Origin: Candidatus Gastranaerophilales bacterium
GTDB lineage: Bacteria > Cyanobacteriota > Vampirovibrionia > Gastranaerophilales > Gastranaerophilaceae
DNA length: 64,000 nucleotides
NCBI GenBank assembly: GCA_944325785.1
Contig: CALVBN010000001.1
Coordinates: 248,001 to 312,000, forward strand
Direction: 5' to 3'
In this document: positions 1 through 8,718 of the stretch, piece by piece
Numbering within the stretch: position 1 is the stretch's first letter
How the letters are laid out: every line of letters begins with the position of its first letter
The notes under the pieces: model-generated
Database searches by the model: none
Seen by the model: only the letters and a program-made list of their open reading frames with translations
Told to the model about the DNA's origin: nothing
Program-made: the position numbers and the translations under genes

Positions 1-995
1 TCCACAATCTCTTTATTTTCACAAAGCACCGTAAAAATATCACCGAACCACCACTGCACTTCTTCTACATTATTGGATTTTAATCCTTTTTGCGCTTTTT
101 TCATATAGGTTAATATTTGGGAATACACCTGCGAAAGCTTCTGTTTCTTTGCCGGCAGAACTTTTTTGAAATAATCCATTGTCTGGTTATATCCGATATT
201 AATAAGGTTTCGCCTTGCATCCTTATTCAAATTAAAATCCGCAAAGAATATATCGCCGGTATTTATGCGGATACAATCAAACCTGTCATTCTGATTATAC
301 AATTCTGTAACAAAATCCGTTGCTATATCAGTCACACAGCTGTAGATGGTGTTAATATAAGAAATCGGATTTTTTTCATCCTTACTGTAATCGCCCTCCA
401 GCCTAAATTCCAGAATTCTGCTTTCAGAATCCTTAAGAGTTTCAGATAATCTCCACATCGGCGACGCTTTTTGCAAATCACCATCTACTAGGAATGAATC
501 ATTATATTTAAATGGCGCCATCAACCCCGGCATACTTGAAGAAATCTTAATTGCCTGCGCGATTTCAAAATCCGGCGTTACAGAGTCCGAAAATTCCTGA
601 CAGCAGAATTTAGTCAAATCCGTTGTTATAATTACAAGTTTCTTTTCCAAATCCTTAAATGTTATGTTTTTACCTCTTACTGTTTCAACTTTTTTGGATA
701 AAAGTTCATTCAGCCAGTCCAAAAATATCTCGCCCTTGCTTATAGCAAACTGTTTTCCTATTCCTAGGTGAATATCTTTAAAAAGGTCAAAATTAACCTT
801 CATAAATAAGTTTTCCAGCTCATATGACTTATACCCGCAGGCAATCAATGACGCCATTATAGAACCGACAGAAGAACCTCCGATTATATCATATTCAATA
901 CCAAGCTCTTCAAGCGCTCTGATTGTTCCTATATATGCCATTCCGCGAATAGCTCCGCCTCCGAAAAGGCAGGTATATTTAAGAGGATTGCTCAT
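1..995 (-). CDS. Patatin-like phospholipase (partial, C-terminus beyond window)
   Basis: The reverse strand reads from an ATG at 995 and stays open to base 1, so the C-terminus lies outside the window. The N-terminus has the patatin oxyanion motif GGGAIRG (about residues 11-17) followed by the nucleophile elbow G-S-S-V-G (about residues 40-44). A later D-G-D within VDGD would supply the catalytic Asp of the Ser-Asp dyad. Family members (RssA/patatin) hydrolyse acyl esters of phospholipids at or near membranes. The start overlaps the end of the upstream membrane-protein gene by 17 nt, so the two are probably translationally coupled. There is no signal peptide, so it is probably cytoplasmic. 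The family call is firm; the substrate is unknown. Confidence 0.85.
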   Translation of the reverse strand, partial: MSNPLKYTCLFGGGAIRGMAYIGTIRALEELGIEYDIIGGSSVGSIMASLIACGYKSYELENLFMKVNFDLFKDIHLGIGKQFAISKGEIFLDWLNELLSKKVETVRGKNITFKDLEKKLVIITTDLTKFCCQEFSDSVTPDFEIAQAIKISSSMPGLMAPFKYNDSFLVDGDLQKASPMWRLSETLKDSESRILEFRLEGDYSKDEKNPISYINTIYSCVTDIATDFVTELYNQNDRFDCIRINTGDIFFADFNLNKDARRNLINIGYNQTMDYFKKVLPAKKQKLSQVYSQILTYMKKAQKGLKSNNVEEVQWWFGDIFTVLCENKEIV

Positions 996-2466
996 TTAAA
1001 AAATCTCCATGTTTGAACATTGTTTTTCTATAATAATCAATTTTGTATTCAGGGTCATAATATGAAAAAGCTCGCCTGCCCTTTTTTACAAAAATCCCGC
1101 AGAGCCTGCCCTCAAATATGAGATCCCAGTTTTTATCATTTTTTAAAACTTCATATATCTCAGCGGTCTTTTCCGGCATCAAAATATCTGTGTCATAATT
1201 TTTTATTATATCATCCCAGTTTTCTTCCGCCAGGCTAAAATCTCTTAAAGTTAAATATACTTTATTGTCATAAACTTCCTCATACCTTCCATCCATATAG
1301 ATTAGATTATCCGGATATAGTTTATAAGAAGCGTAACTGCCGAAACCAAAGGGAACAACAATATTTCCTTTAATATTATTTATCTTCAAAAATTCAATTT
1401 CGTACAAAGGGAGCTTGTATAAATCGGCTCTAGGAACAAGAGGCGAATACAAGGGAATAAGAAGAGCAAAAAGAAGGATTACAACATACAGACTCTTTTC
1501 TATTTTTTTCAGAAGCTTTTTCATAAAAGAAAAGAATCTGCAAAAATCATTGTAACAAAATGCTGCAGCTGCAATAACAGTAAGCGAGAGCAATTTTACA
1601 TGCGCAAGCCCTTGATAAAGTGTTACAGCAAGAACGATGGTTTTTGTCCAGTCTATCTTCTTTTTGTTTATAAAGTTTAAAACAAAAGCAAAAATCCCGT
1701 ATAAACACATCGGCAGATAATATGTAAAGTGTCTTTTATGATAAAAAGGCCACCACTCAGTAACATATTTTCTGTCCATTGTCACTGCTGAAAAAAGAAA
1801 ATTTAAATACTTCAAGCCATAAGGATTAACCGCTAAAAGAGGCATTGAAACAGCAAGAACCCCTATATATTTTTTCCATGGCTTCCGCTCCATCAGCGCA
1901 CCTATAAAGTATAAAAATACCAGCCCCAAACCGGATACTATACCGCCGTGCAGATTATTCCAAACAATCGTTATCAGAGGAATAAACCATACAAGATTAG
2001 AGCCTTTACGCCTGTTTTTTTCAAGCATATAAAGAAACATTGCAAAGAACATAAAGCTAAAAAGCTGACAGCGTATAAGGCTTGGATTTAACCGCATAAA
2101 TAAAGCCAGAAAAAACGACATAAATAAAAGAGATACAGGATAAGCGTGTTTTTGCAGATTTTGAGTTTTCATAACGAAATACGCCGTAAAAAACATCAGA
2201 ACTGCCTGCAGTAAGATTAAGCCTAATGCGCCTAAATACTTTAGAAACAAATAAAATACAACACCGGAGCCCCACTCATGGTCATACCACGGATGAGTCG
2301 GAGTATAGGAAAGAAAATCTTTAAATGGCAGAATGCCGTTTTCAATAAACCTTTCGCCGACTATTAGGCGTGCAAACAAATCAAAATCATAATTTGTAGA
2401 AAGACAGGCTAAAAAAAGACACAAAATAGCAAGCAATATATATATGTATATAGTTCTTTTGTTCAT
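979..2466 (-). CDS. Multi-pass membrane protein, GT-C glycosyltransferase-like
   Basis: This is a 495-aa protein with about ten hydrophobic segments and a soluble C-terminal part from about residue 340. An acidic pair early in the first loop (DFD, about residues 27-29), then W-Y-D-H-E-W (about 60-65), and later N-L-H-G-G and N-P-Y-G, resemble the layout of GT-C (PMT/ArnT-like) lipid-linked sugar transferases. In those enzymes the first-loop acidic residues are catalytic. I could not assign a named family, so a sugar transferase role is inference. It overlaps the downstream patatin gene by 17 nt. A GAGAGG Shine-Dalgarno sequence precedes the ATG. It is divergent from the LeuC gene, so the 83-bp gap must hold both promoters. 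Confidence 0.55.
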   Translation of the reverse strand: MNKRTIYIYILLAILCLFLACLSTNYDFDLFARLIVGERFIENGILPFKDFLSYTPTHPWYDHEWGSGVVFYLFLKYLGALGLILLQAVLMFFTAYFVMKTQNLQKHAYPVSLLFMSFFLALFMRLNPSLIRCQLFSFMFFAMFLYMLEKNRRKGSNLVWFIPLITIVWNNLHGGIVSGLGLVFLYFIGALMERKPWKKYIGVLAVSMPLLAVNPYGLKYLNFLFSAVTMDRKYVTEWWPFYHKRHFTYYLPMCLYGIFAFVLNFINKKKIDWTKTIVLAVTLYQGLAHVKLLSLTVIAAAAFCYNDFCRFFSFMKKLLKKIEKSLYVVILLFALLIPLYSPLVPRADLYKLPLYEIEFLKINNIKGNIVVPFGFGSYASYKLYPDNLIYMDGRYEEVYDNKVYLTLRDFSLAEENWDDIIKNYDTDILMPEKTAEIYEVLKNDKNWDLIFEGRLCGIFVKKGRRAFSYYDPEYKIDYYRKTMFKHGDFLNEQSS

Positions 2467-2549
2467 CCCTCTCCTTTATATAAATTCATTTTATAACAAA
2501 AAAACTTTTATTGTGATAAAATTAATAAGTGGTTAAGGGAGAGGAATAT

Positions 2550-3791
2550 ATGGGATTAACTTTAGCAGAAAAAATTATTTCAGAACACGCAGGCAAAACA
2601 GTTCACGCAGGAGAGCTTGTTATTGCAAAGGTTGATGTTACTGCAGTGCAGGACGGTACAGGACCGCTTACGGTTCAAGAATTCAAGAAGCTCGGCAAAA
2701 AAGAACTTAAAGACCCTGCAAGGACAATATTATTTATTGACCATGCCTCCCCAAGTCCGAGAAAAGAATTGTCCAATTCACATATGGTTTTAAGAGAGTT
2801 TCATAAAGAATACGGTGCAGTCCTTTCTGACGTTGGAGCCGGCGTATGCCACCAGAGGCTTATTGAATCATTTGTAAACCCTGGAGAGATACTTGTAGGA
2901 GCGGATTCTCACACCTGTACGTCGGGAGCATTGGGCGCATTTGCAACCGGTATGGGTTCTACAGACGTCGCAGTTGCAATGGCACTCGGAAAGACCTGGC
3001 TTAAAGTTCCTGCAACATACAAAGTTGTTGTTAACGGCAAGTTTAAACCAGGGATATGTTCTAAAGATTTGATGCTTTATCTTATCGGCACTATCGGCGC
3101 CGACGGCGCAACCTATAAGGCTCTGGAATTCTGCGGTGAAACTATTGAAAATATGTCCATGTCAGAAAGGTTTACGCTTGCAAATATGGCAGTAGAAGCC
3201 GGTGCAAAATGCGGGCTTTTTGTTGCTGATGAAAAAACAAAAGAGTTTTTGAAAGCCCAAGGCAGAGAAGATAAATACAGACAAATCCTTCCGGACAGCG
3301 ATGCTGTTTATGAAAGAGTAATTGAAATTAATGCCGGCGTAATCCCGCATATGGTTTCCTGCCCGCACACAGTTGATAATACCCGCCCTGCAAGCGAATT
3401 GAAAGATGTTAAAGTTAACCAGGTTTTTGTCGGAACATGCACAAACGGACGTATCAAGGACTTAAGAGTCGTGGCAGATATTCTGAAAGGCAAAACAGTT
3501 AATCCGGATGTAAGAATGCTTATTTCTCCGGCATCTAAAAAAGTCTTTCAACAGGCTTTAAAAGAGGGTTTGATTGACATATTTGTAGATGCTAATGCCG
3601 CAATACTGGCTCCAGGATGCGGTCCCTGCGTAGGAGTTCATGCCGGAATACTCGGGGACGGCGAAGTCTGCCTTGCAACACAAAATAGAAACTTCCAGGG
3701 AAGAATGGGAAATACTAAAGGGTTTATATATTTGGCATCGCCATACGTAGCAGGTTATACAGCTTTAAGGGGCTATATATCCGCTGAATAA
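2550..3791 (+). CDS. leuC: 3-isopropylmalate dehydratase large subunit family (LeuC/HacA)
   Basis: This is a 413-aa aconitase-superfamily protein. LeuC-type enzymes isomerise 2- to 3-isopropylmalate in leucine synthesis using a [4Fe-4S] cluster. The cluster cysteines are visible in V-G-T-C-T-N-G-R and in A-P-G-C-G-P-C-V-G; substrate-site motifs GADSHT and FVGTCTNG are intact. Length matches the 'HacA family' short form (about 420 aa). I chose ATG 2550 over the in-frame GTG 2529 because GGGAGAGG sits 5 nt before it and the protein then begins like its relatives. The small subunit (LeuD), which usually follows, is absent here: a membrane protein and mtnA come next. Homoaconitase or methylmalate isomerase activity cannot be excluded. 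Confidence 0.85.
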   Translation: MGLTLAEKIISEHAGKTVHAGELVIAKVDVTAVQDGTGPLTVQEFKKLGKKELKDPARTILFIDHASPSPRKELSNSHMVLREFHKEYGAVLSDVGAGVCHQRLIESFVNPGEILVGADSHTCTSGALGAFATGMGSTDVAVAMALGKTWLKVPATYKVVVNGKFKPGICSKDLMLYLIGTIGADGATYKALEFCGETIENMSMSERFTLANMAVEAGAKCGLFVADEKTKEFLKAQGREDKYRQILPDSDAVYERVIEINAGVIPHMVSCPHTVDNTRPASELKDVKVNQVFVGTCTNGRIKDLRVVADILKGKTVNPDVRMLISPASKKVFQQALKEGLIDIFVDANAAILAPGCGPCVGVHAGILGDGEVCLATQNRNFQGRMGNTKGFIYLASPYVAGYTALRGYISAE

Positions 3792-3807
3792 ACTGAAAGG
3801 ACAGAAT

Positions 3808-4296
3808 ATGAATTTATTATTACTAAAACAGATATCAATACTCAGCGCGATAGCAGGAGCCATAATCGGGCTTGTCGCCTCTGTTTCATATTTTACTTTT
3901 GTAATATGCATTCTTCTTTTAATGCTTTGTACTGCTGTTGTAATCATTGTTTATCTCAAACAAAATGAGCTTATCGGCATTATAAATATCCGTGAAGGAT
4001 GTATTTTCGGAGCAATTATCGGTTTTGTTTCTTTTATTGGCTTTTCAGTTGTCTTTGCCCCTATAAGCATGATTTTAGGATGGCTGATACCCGCTTATAC
4101 TCTCGGTTTTTTAAGATTCTTTATGGGCGGTATAGGAACATTTGTTGTAATGCTCTTTTTAATAATCTTTATGGGCGGTATAAGTGCTTTATTCAACGGC
4201 TTCGGCGGACTTGTCACCGCTTATGCTTATGAACTTATAACAGGGATAAAAAAAGAAAACAACCAAAACTCAAGTGTAGACTTTGAAATTAAATAA
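3808..4296 (+). CDS. Small four-helix membrane protein, unknown
   Basis: This is a 162-aa, very hydrophobic protein with about four transmembrane segments rich in Gly, Ile and Phe (GAIIG, MGGIGTF, MGGISALFNGFGG) and a short polar C-terminal tail (KKENNQN). A GAAAGGACAG Shine-Dalgarno sequence precedes the ATG, and the gene lies 16 nt after leuC and 12 nt before mtnA, so it is the middle gene of a probable three-gene operon. I recognise no family. The Gly-rich paired segments suggest a helix-packing membrane domain, but no transport motif is visible. Its position between two metabolic enzymes gives no clear functional hint. Confidence 0.7.
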   Translation: MNLLLLKQISILSAIAGAIIGLVASVSYFTFVICILLLMLCTAVVIIVYLKQNELIGIINIREGCIFGAIIGFVSFIGFSVVFAPISMILGWLIPAYTLGFLRFFMGGIGTFVVMLFLIIFMGGISALFNGFGGLVTAYAYELITGIKKENNQNSSVDFEIK

Positions 4297-4308
4297 AAAG
4301 GGAACAGT

Positions 4309-5367
4309 ATGACAGATTTTAAATCAAAAATTAAAACAATAGAGTGGATAGATACTTATTCTAAAATGGTTGACCAGACAGTTATACCATATGAATATAA
4401 ATTTGTTAACATAACAGGCGGGCAGGAAATGTTTGATGCAATCAGAAATATGATTGTGCGGGGCGCACCGGCAATAGGGATTGCTGGCGCCCACGGAATT
4501 ATTCTTTTTGCACAGGAAGGGGCTGAAAAAATCTCAGACAGAAATGAATTTGTTAAATGGCTTCTTGAAAAGGCTGAATATATGAAAACATCGCGCCCTA
4601 CAGCAGTTAATCTTATGTGGGCTGTAGACAAACAAATTGATGTCATTAAAAATTCAAAATCTGATATTAAAGGCATTATTGAAGAACTTAAAACAAATGC
4701 TGTCAGACTTGAAAACGAAGATATTGAAATAAACAAAAAAATAGGTGACTATGGTGCAGAAGTTGTTCCCAAGGGTGCGACTATTCTCACACACTGCAAC
4801 GCAGGCGCTCTGGCTACTGTCGGCTATGGAACAGCTCTCGGAGTAGTTCGTTCCGCTTATGCCAAAGATAACACCATTCAAGTTTTTGCGGACGAAACCA
4901 GACCCCGCCAGCAAGGAGCAAGAATTACAACATTTGAACTTGCAATGGACGGTATACCTGTAACGCTTATTACAGATGGTATGTGTTCTTACTTTATGAA
5001 AAAAGGGATGATTGATATGGTTGTTGTCGGCGCAGACAGGATTGCTGCAAACGGCGATACCGCAAACAAAATCGGAACGTACACTGTAGCAATTGCTGCT
5101 AAATATCACAATATTCCATTTTATATTGCAGCACCGCTTTCTACAATTGATATCTCTATTAAATCCGGCGATGAAATCCCGATAGAAGAACGTTCACACG
5201 AAGAGGTAACACATATAAACGGAAAACCGGTCTGCCCTCTGAAAGGTGTTAACGTTATTAACCCGGGATTTGATGTAACACCGCATGAACTTATTACAGG
5301 AATTATTACTGAAAAAGGTATTTTAAGACCGGACTATGTTAAATCCATAAGAGAGATTTTTGAATAA
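4309..5367 (+). CDS. mtnA: S-methyl-5-thioribose-1-phosphate isomerase
   Basis: This 352-aa protein is a clear MtnA of the eIF2B-like isomerase family. MtnA converts 5-methylthioribose-1-phosphate to methylthioribulose-1-phosphate in methionine salvage. Visible signatures are RGAPAIGIAGA (phosphate binding), H-C-N-A-G with the catalytic Cys, ETRPRQQGAR, and V-G-A-D-R-I with the catalytic Asp followed by NGDTANKIGTY. Length is normal (about 345-360). No other methionine-salvage gene (mtnK, mtnB, mtnD) is in the window, so the pathway may be split over the genome or the enzyme may act in a related sugar-phosphate route such as ribose-1,5-bisphosphate handling. The gene is probably cotranscribed with leuC and the membrane protein. 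Confidence 0.93.
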   Translation: MTDFKSKIKTIEWIDTYSKMVDQTVIPYEYKFVNITGGQEMFDAIRNMIVRGAPAIGIAGAHGIILFAQEGAEKISDRNEFVKWLLEKAEYMKTSRPTAVNLMWAVDKQIDVIKNSKSDIKGIIEELKTNAVRLENEDIEINKKIGDYGAEVVPKGATILTHCNAGALATVGYGTALGVVRSAYAKDNTIQVFADETRPRQQGARITTFELAMDGIPVTLITDGMCSYFMKKGMIDMVVVGADRIAANGDTANKIGTYTVAIAAKYHNIPFYIAAPLSTIDISIKSGDEIPIEERSHEEVTHINGKPVCPLKGVNVINPGFDVTPHELITGIITEKGILRPDYVKSIREIFE

Positions 5368-5450
5368 AACATAAAAACCTGTTACAATTCTTAATAAGTA
5401 AGCAATTTTATCCTCCAGTAAGACTTTATATAAATATATGGGGGAATTAT

Positions 5451-6026
5451 ATGATAAAGGGATTAAAACTATTAGCAGTCGGGCTGAAAAAGAATGTAGG
5501 CGCCGAAAAATTATTTTATGCAAATCCAAAAGCTGATATAAAGCCAAATATCTTTTACCACGGCTCGCCGTATAATTTTGATAAATTTGATGTATCTAAA
5601 ATCGGCACCGGCGAAGGATGCAGAAAAAGAGGGCAGGGCATATATCTTTTTAGAACACCCAAATTTGCTCCGTATTTTGCCAATATAAAAAGCAAGGACG
5701 CCCCGCTTCATATAGGTTCCGGCGGTCCTATAGAAAATCCTGCGCCTACAGTATATACAGTCAAAGCTGACGGGAAATTAAAACTTAAACAAGTTTCATT
5801 AACAGAATCAAAAACCATATCGCAGAATCAAAAAGAATTTGAAGCAAAATTCCCTGAATATGACGGAATTGAGCTTCCTTCTACGGAGATTTGTCTTTTC
5901 CCGAAGGCTGTATCGAAGTTACAAATAGAGCAAAAACAGGGACTTCTGGATTTTGTATCCGGAAGAAAAGAATATCCATTCAGACAATGGACAACAGATA
6001 AACATAAGCTGGAATCTCTTGATTAA
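5451..6026 (+). CDS. ADP-ribosyltransferase-like domain protein
   Basis: This is a 191-aa protein. Residues 34-80 carry the signature of the ADP-ribosyltransferase-like domains found in phage polyvalent proteins and toxins: F-Y-H-G-S-P (His37), an aromatic/acidic F-D-K-F stretch, then G-Q-G-I-Y-L (Tyr65) and a short A-P-Y-F-A segment. A possible third motif with acidic residue E146 lies in S-T-E-I-C-L-F, giving an H-Y-E-like triad. No export signal is visible. A short promoter-like block (GACTTTATATAAATATATGGGGG) precedes the ATG. Its stop overlaps the stop of the convergent pdxA-like gene by 4 nt. Target and activity are unknown. No obvious partner (antitoxin, hydrolase) sits beside it. Confidence 0.6.
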   Translation: MIKGLKLLAVGLKKNVGAEKLFYANPKADIKPNIFYHGSPYNFDKFDVSKIGTGEGCRKRGQGIYLFRTPKFAPYFANIKSKDAPLHIGSGGPIENPAPTVYTVKADGKLKLKQVSLTESKTISQNQKEFEAKFPEYDGIELPSTEICLFPKAVSKLQIEQKQGLLDFVSGRKEYPFRQWTTDKHKLESLD

Positions 6027-6967
6027 TACAGGCAATACTTTACAGCTTCCATCATAGATTCCGGATTAGCAATATTTTTTCCTGCAATATCAAAAGCAGT
6101 TCCGTGCCCCGGGGAGGTTCTTATAATATCCAAACCTATTGTCATATTAACGGTTTTTGCCCCTGCAGAGGATTTAATAGGAATAAGCCCCTGGTCATGA
6201 TAACAGGCAATATAACAGTCATAAGGGAGTTTTTCGCCGTTCAAATATTTTTGCACGGCGTCAATAAATAAAGTATCTGCCGGAAGCGGGTTTGTTATAT
6301 TAATCCCTCTGTTTCTGACAGCTTCAATTGCCGGAATCATCACTTCCTCTTCCTCATGCCCTATCAAGCCGTTTTCGCCGGCATGAGGGTTTAAGGCACA
6401 TAGTGCAAAAGACGGCTTCTTTATAAGAAGTTTATTCTGAAAATAACTCCTCAGTCTTTCAACTTTTTCTATAATCTTCTCTTTTGTAATTTTTTCTGAA
6501 ACCTCTTTTAAAGCACAGTGTCTTGTTAAAAGAAGAACTCTAAAATCTTTTGAAACAAAGAGCATTTCTGCTTTTTGCCCGTTATGGGCGAGAAAATTCT
6601 CCAAAACTTCCGTCTGTCCGCTGTAATGGTGTCCCGCAAGATTCATTGCTTCTTTTGATGTCGGAGCTGTCACAATGAATTTGGGTTTAAGCTCGCATGC
6701 TTTTTCAAGAAGTCTGTATGAAAAATCACCGCCTTCTGCAGAAACTTCTCCCGGGCAGACTTTTGTATCATAATCTACTTCTATAATTTCATAATTATTA
6801 TTTATTCTGCCATATGTATTTAATACTTTAGAATTTGACACTATTACAATATTTCTTGCAGGAAGGTTCAGCAAATTAAGCGCCTTAATCGTTATCTCTG
6901 CGCCGATTCCGTTAGGGTCGCCCGTCGTTATTGCAATTTTGTCTGAATATTTATTCCTGGTATTCAT
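6023..6967 (-). CDS. PdxA-family 4-phospho-hydroxyacid dehydrogenase (PdxA2-like)
   Basis: This 314-aa protein is a PdxA family NAD-dependent dehydrogenase. It has ITTGDPNGIGAE at the N-terminus, a TAPTSKEA motif, and the metal-binding histidines in A-G-H-H, N-P-H-A-G-E-N-G and Y-H-D-Q-G-L. Classical PdxA oxidises 4-hydroxythreonine-4-phosphate for pyridoxal phosphate synthesis. When paired with a DUF1537 kinase, as here, the family member (PdxA2) is known to oxidise 4-phospho-D-erythronate or 4-phospho-D-threonate in acid-sugar catabolism. The start overlaps the kinase gene by 17 nt. The pairing makes the catabolic role more likely, but dual use in vitamin B6 synthesis is possible. Confidence 0.88.
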   Translation of the reverse strand: MNTRNKYSDKIAITTGDPNGIGAEITIKALNLLNLPARNIVIVSNSKVLNTYGRINNNYEIIEVDYDTKVCPGEVSAEGGDFSYRLLEKACELKPKFIVTAPTSKEAMNLAGHHYSGQTEVLENFLAHNGQKAEMLFVSKDFRVLLLTRHCALKEVSEKITKEKIIEKVERLRSYFQNKLLIKKPSFALCALNPHAGENGLIGHEEEEVMIPAIEAVRNRGINITNPLPADTLFIDAVQKYLNGEKLPYDCYIACYHDQGLIPIKSSAGAKTVNMTIGLDIIRTSPGHGTAFDIAGKNIANPESMMEAVKYCLY

Positions 6968-8264
6968 GGTGTTTAAAATAATTTAAAATATCTATTAAAG
7001 TCTTTGTTGTTCCTAAATTTCCGGATTTTGTAACAATCCAGCGCTTATGTACATCAGAACAGAGCGAAATAGCCGGAGCAACTTCATCTATGAGCTTCAG
7101 TTCATTAGCCCCTATTGCTTTGCAGCATTTATATGAAGTTTCACCGCCCAGAGTTATTAATATAACCTTAATTTGTCCTAATATTCTTTGGGTCAAAACT
7201 GCAAGGTAGTCTGTAATCATTCCTGCAAGTTTTTCTTTGGTCAGCTCCGCATTAAAAGAGTCCTCGGAAAAACCGTCAAAATTTGTTATCAAATGCGATG
7301 TATGCACTGTTACAGTTATTCCGCTTTTTAAATTAGTAATAATTCTGTCCACCAGTTCATCAGAAACACCATTAACAATATCTTTTATTTCTAAAGGAAT
7401 AAAATTGACATTATCATAATCATCAGACTGCTCTAATTTAGTAATTTGTTCTGATGTAATATTTGTTGCAGTTCCGGAAACTATAAATTTAGGGAGTTTT
7501 TCAAGCTTTACCGGAGTTTTTTCTCTATCTAATCCGGAAAGCCAAAATTTACCCAAAACTTGTGCACCAGCAGCAGTTCCTGCCGGCAAGAGCTTTTTCT
7601 CACATTTTTTTATTGCCAGAGCTATCTGCTCAATATCTGTAATAGATGTTGAATCCGCAACAATAAGTTTTTTTCCGTCTTTAATCAGTTCATTAATTTT
7701 AATTAAAATCGGACCTGCACCGTTCATAACAGTTTTGAGATCAATTGTACCAACCAGATCTTTTTGTTTATCATCTAATTGAGATCTTAAAAGAGTCGGG
7801 ACATGCGATTCTAATATAGGAGAGTGCGGATCCATTGCGATTTCTGTCCTTCCTATCGGAACACCCTTCAACAGGTGGTACCCTCCGACAGTAATCCGTC
7901 CTTCCTGCGGGAACGCCGGTATTATAATTGACGCATCATAGTCAAGAATATCAAGCATTGTAAGAGTTTCTAATGCAATATGCCCTCTTAATGTAGAGTC
8001 AATTTTTTTGTAATAATAATCAAAAGAAAAATTTTCGATAAAGGATTTTACCGCTTTATCAACTTTTTCAACAGCTTCCCAGTCCTCACAATTTCTTGAT
8101 TCAGTAGAAAGCGCCCAGACTTCTGTATCAGACTTATCGGCTGGGACACAGGCACTGTCAAGAAGGATTTTAGTATTAGCCCCTCTCACGTGAAACTGGA
8201 GCGCCGTATCATTAGCCCCCGTCAAATCATCTGCAATTATACCGGCTATATCAGAAAAAATCAT
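6951..8264 (-). CDS. DUF1537 four-carbon acid sugar kinase
   Basis: This 437-aa protein belongs to the DUF1537 kinase family (OtnK/DtnK type). The N-terminal substrate domain begins IAGIIADDLTGANDTA, and a middle YKKIDSTLRGH motif is diagnostic. The C-terminal nucleotide-binding domain includes LITLGGETSYKCC and a final KSGNLGTTKTL motif. These enzymes phosphorylate D-erythronate, D-threonate or similar acids at O4. It overlaps ssb at its start (ATGA, 4 nt) and the dehydrogenase at its end, so the three form one operon. The dehydrogenase would act on its product; an aldolase or transporter to complete a catabolic route is not seen nearby. Confidence 0.9.
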   Translation of the reverse strand: MIFSDIAGIIADDLTGANDTALQFHVRGANTKILLDSACVPADKSDTEVWALSTESRNCEDWEAVEKVDKAVKSFIENFSFDYYYKKIDSTLRGHIALETLTMLDILDYDASIIIPAFPQEGRITVGGYHLLKGVPIGRTEIAMDPHSPILESHVPTLLRSQLDDKQKDLVGTIDLKTVMNGAGPILIKINELIKDGKKLIVADSTSITDIEQIALAIKKCEKKLLPAGTAAGAQVLGKFWLSGLDREKTPVKLEKLPKFIVSGTATNITSEQITKLEQSDDYDNVNFIPLEIKDIVNGVSDELVDRIITNLKSGITVTVHTSHLITNFDGFSEDSFNAELTKEKLAGMITDYLAVLTQRILGQIKVILITLGGETSYKCCKAIGANELKLIDEVAPAISLCSDVHKRWIVTKSGNLGTTKTLIDILNYFKHHEYQE

Positions 8265-8590
8265 TGCTCTGCGTCTCTTTTTGAACCTAATAATCTTACG
8301 TTATTTGCTACAATTAGAAATCTTTCTCTTTCTTCGCCTGTTTGATCAGTCCATTTGCTGATAGAGATTCTGCCGTCTACAACAACCTGGCGTCCCTTTT
8401 TTATATACTCTCCGGCAAATTCAGCCTGTTTATCCCAGACCTCAATATTATACCAGTCTGTAACCTCTTCTTTTGTTTTAGAATCCCAGCGTCCGACTGC
8501 AAGTGAAAATGTTGTTTTTACTTTTCCGGATTCAAAATATTTGATTTCCGCATCCTGTCCGGCTCTTCCAATGATAGTTGCAGTATTCAT
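8261..8590 (-). CDS. ssb: Single-stranded DNA-binding protein, short form
   Basis: This is a 109-aa OB-fold protein starting MNTATIIGRAGQDAEIKYF, with core features F-S-L-A-V, W-Y-N-I-E-V-W and G-R-Q-V-V-V-D-G-R characteristic of bacterial SSB. SSB coats single-stranded DNA in replication and repair. It ends just after the OB fold: the flexible linker and acidic tip (DDIPF type) that recruits partner proteins are missing. Short SSBs of this type occur in cyanobacteria and plasmids. An AAGGAG Shine-Dalgarno sequence precedes the ATG. It heads an operon with DUF1537 and PdxA genes, an unexpected context. A second, full-length SSB elsewhere in the genome is possible. Confidence 0.88.
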   Translation of the reverse strand: MNTATIIGRAGQDAEIKYFESGKVKTTFSLAVGRWDSKTKEEVTDWYNIEVWDKQAEFAGEYIKKGRQVVVDGRISISKWTDQTGEERERFLIVANNVRLLGSKRDAEQ

Positions 8591-8665
8591 TTATATCTCC
8601 TTATATATTTCTAGTCTAAATTATAGCATATAATTCTTTAATATTTGTAAATTTTTATTTTACCG

Positions 8666-8696
8666 CTGGCAAAAAAATATTTTACGGGGTTTAATC
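8666..8696 (+). promoter_or_regulatory. Promoter-like block CTGGCAAAAAAATATTTTACG
   Basis: The segment GGC, an A-run, T-rich stretch, ACGGGG then TTTAAT lies about 50 nt before the giant peptidase gene. Nearly the same block, aligned within one base, occurs at 59897-59927 (before the phosphatase-like gene) and on the minus strand at 16650-16680 (before a small membrane protein). The conserved ACG-x-G-TTTwAT portion looks like an extended -10 region with GGCAAA about 17 nt upstream. Three matches are seen directly; function as promoter is inference. Confidence 0.45.
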
Positions 8697-8718
8697 TAAA
8701 TAATATTAAGGAGAACTC

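Noticed and set aside
117..449. 110-aa frame on the plus strand
   Set aside because: It is the shadow of the patatin-like gene, which carries clear motifs on the minus strand.
2529..2549. GTG start for the LeuC-family gene
   Set aside because: The Shine-Dalgarno sequence lies after it, and ATG 2550 gives a family-like N-terminus.
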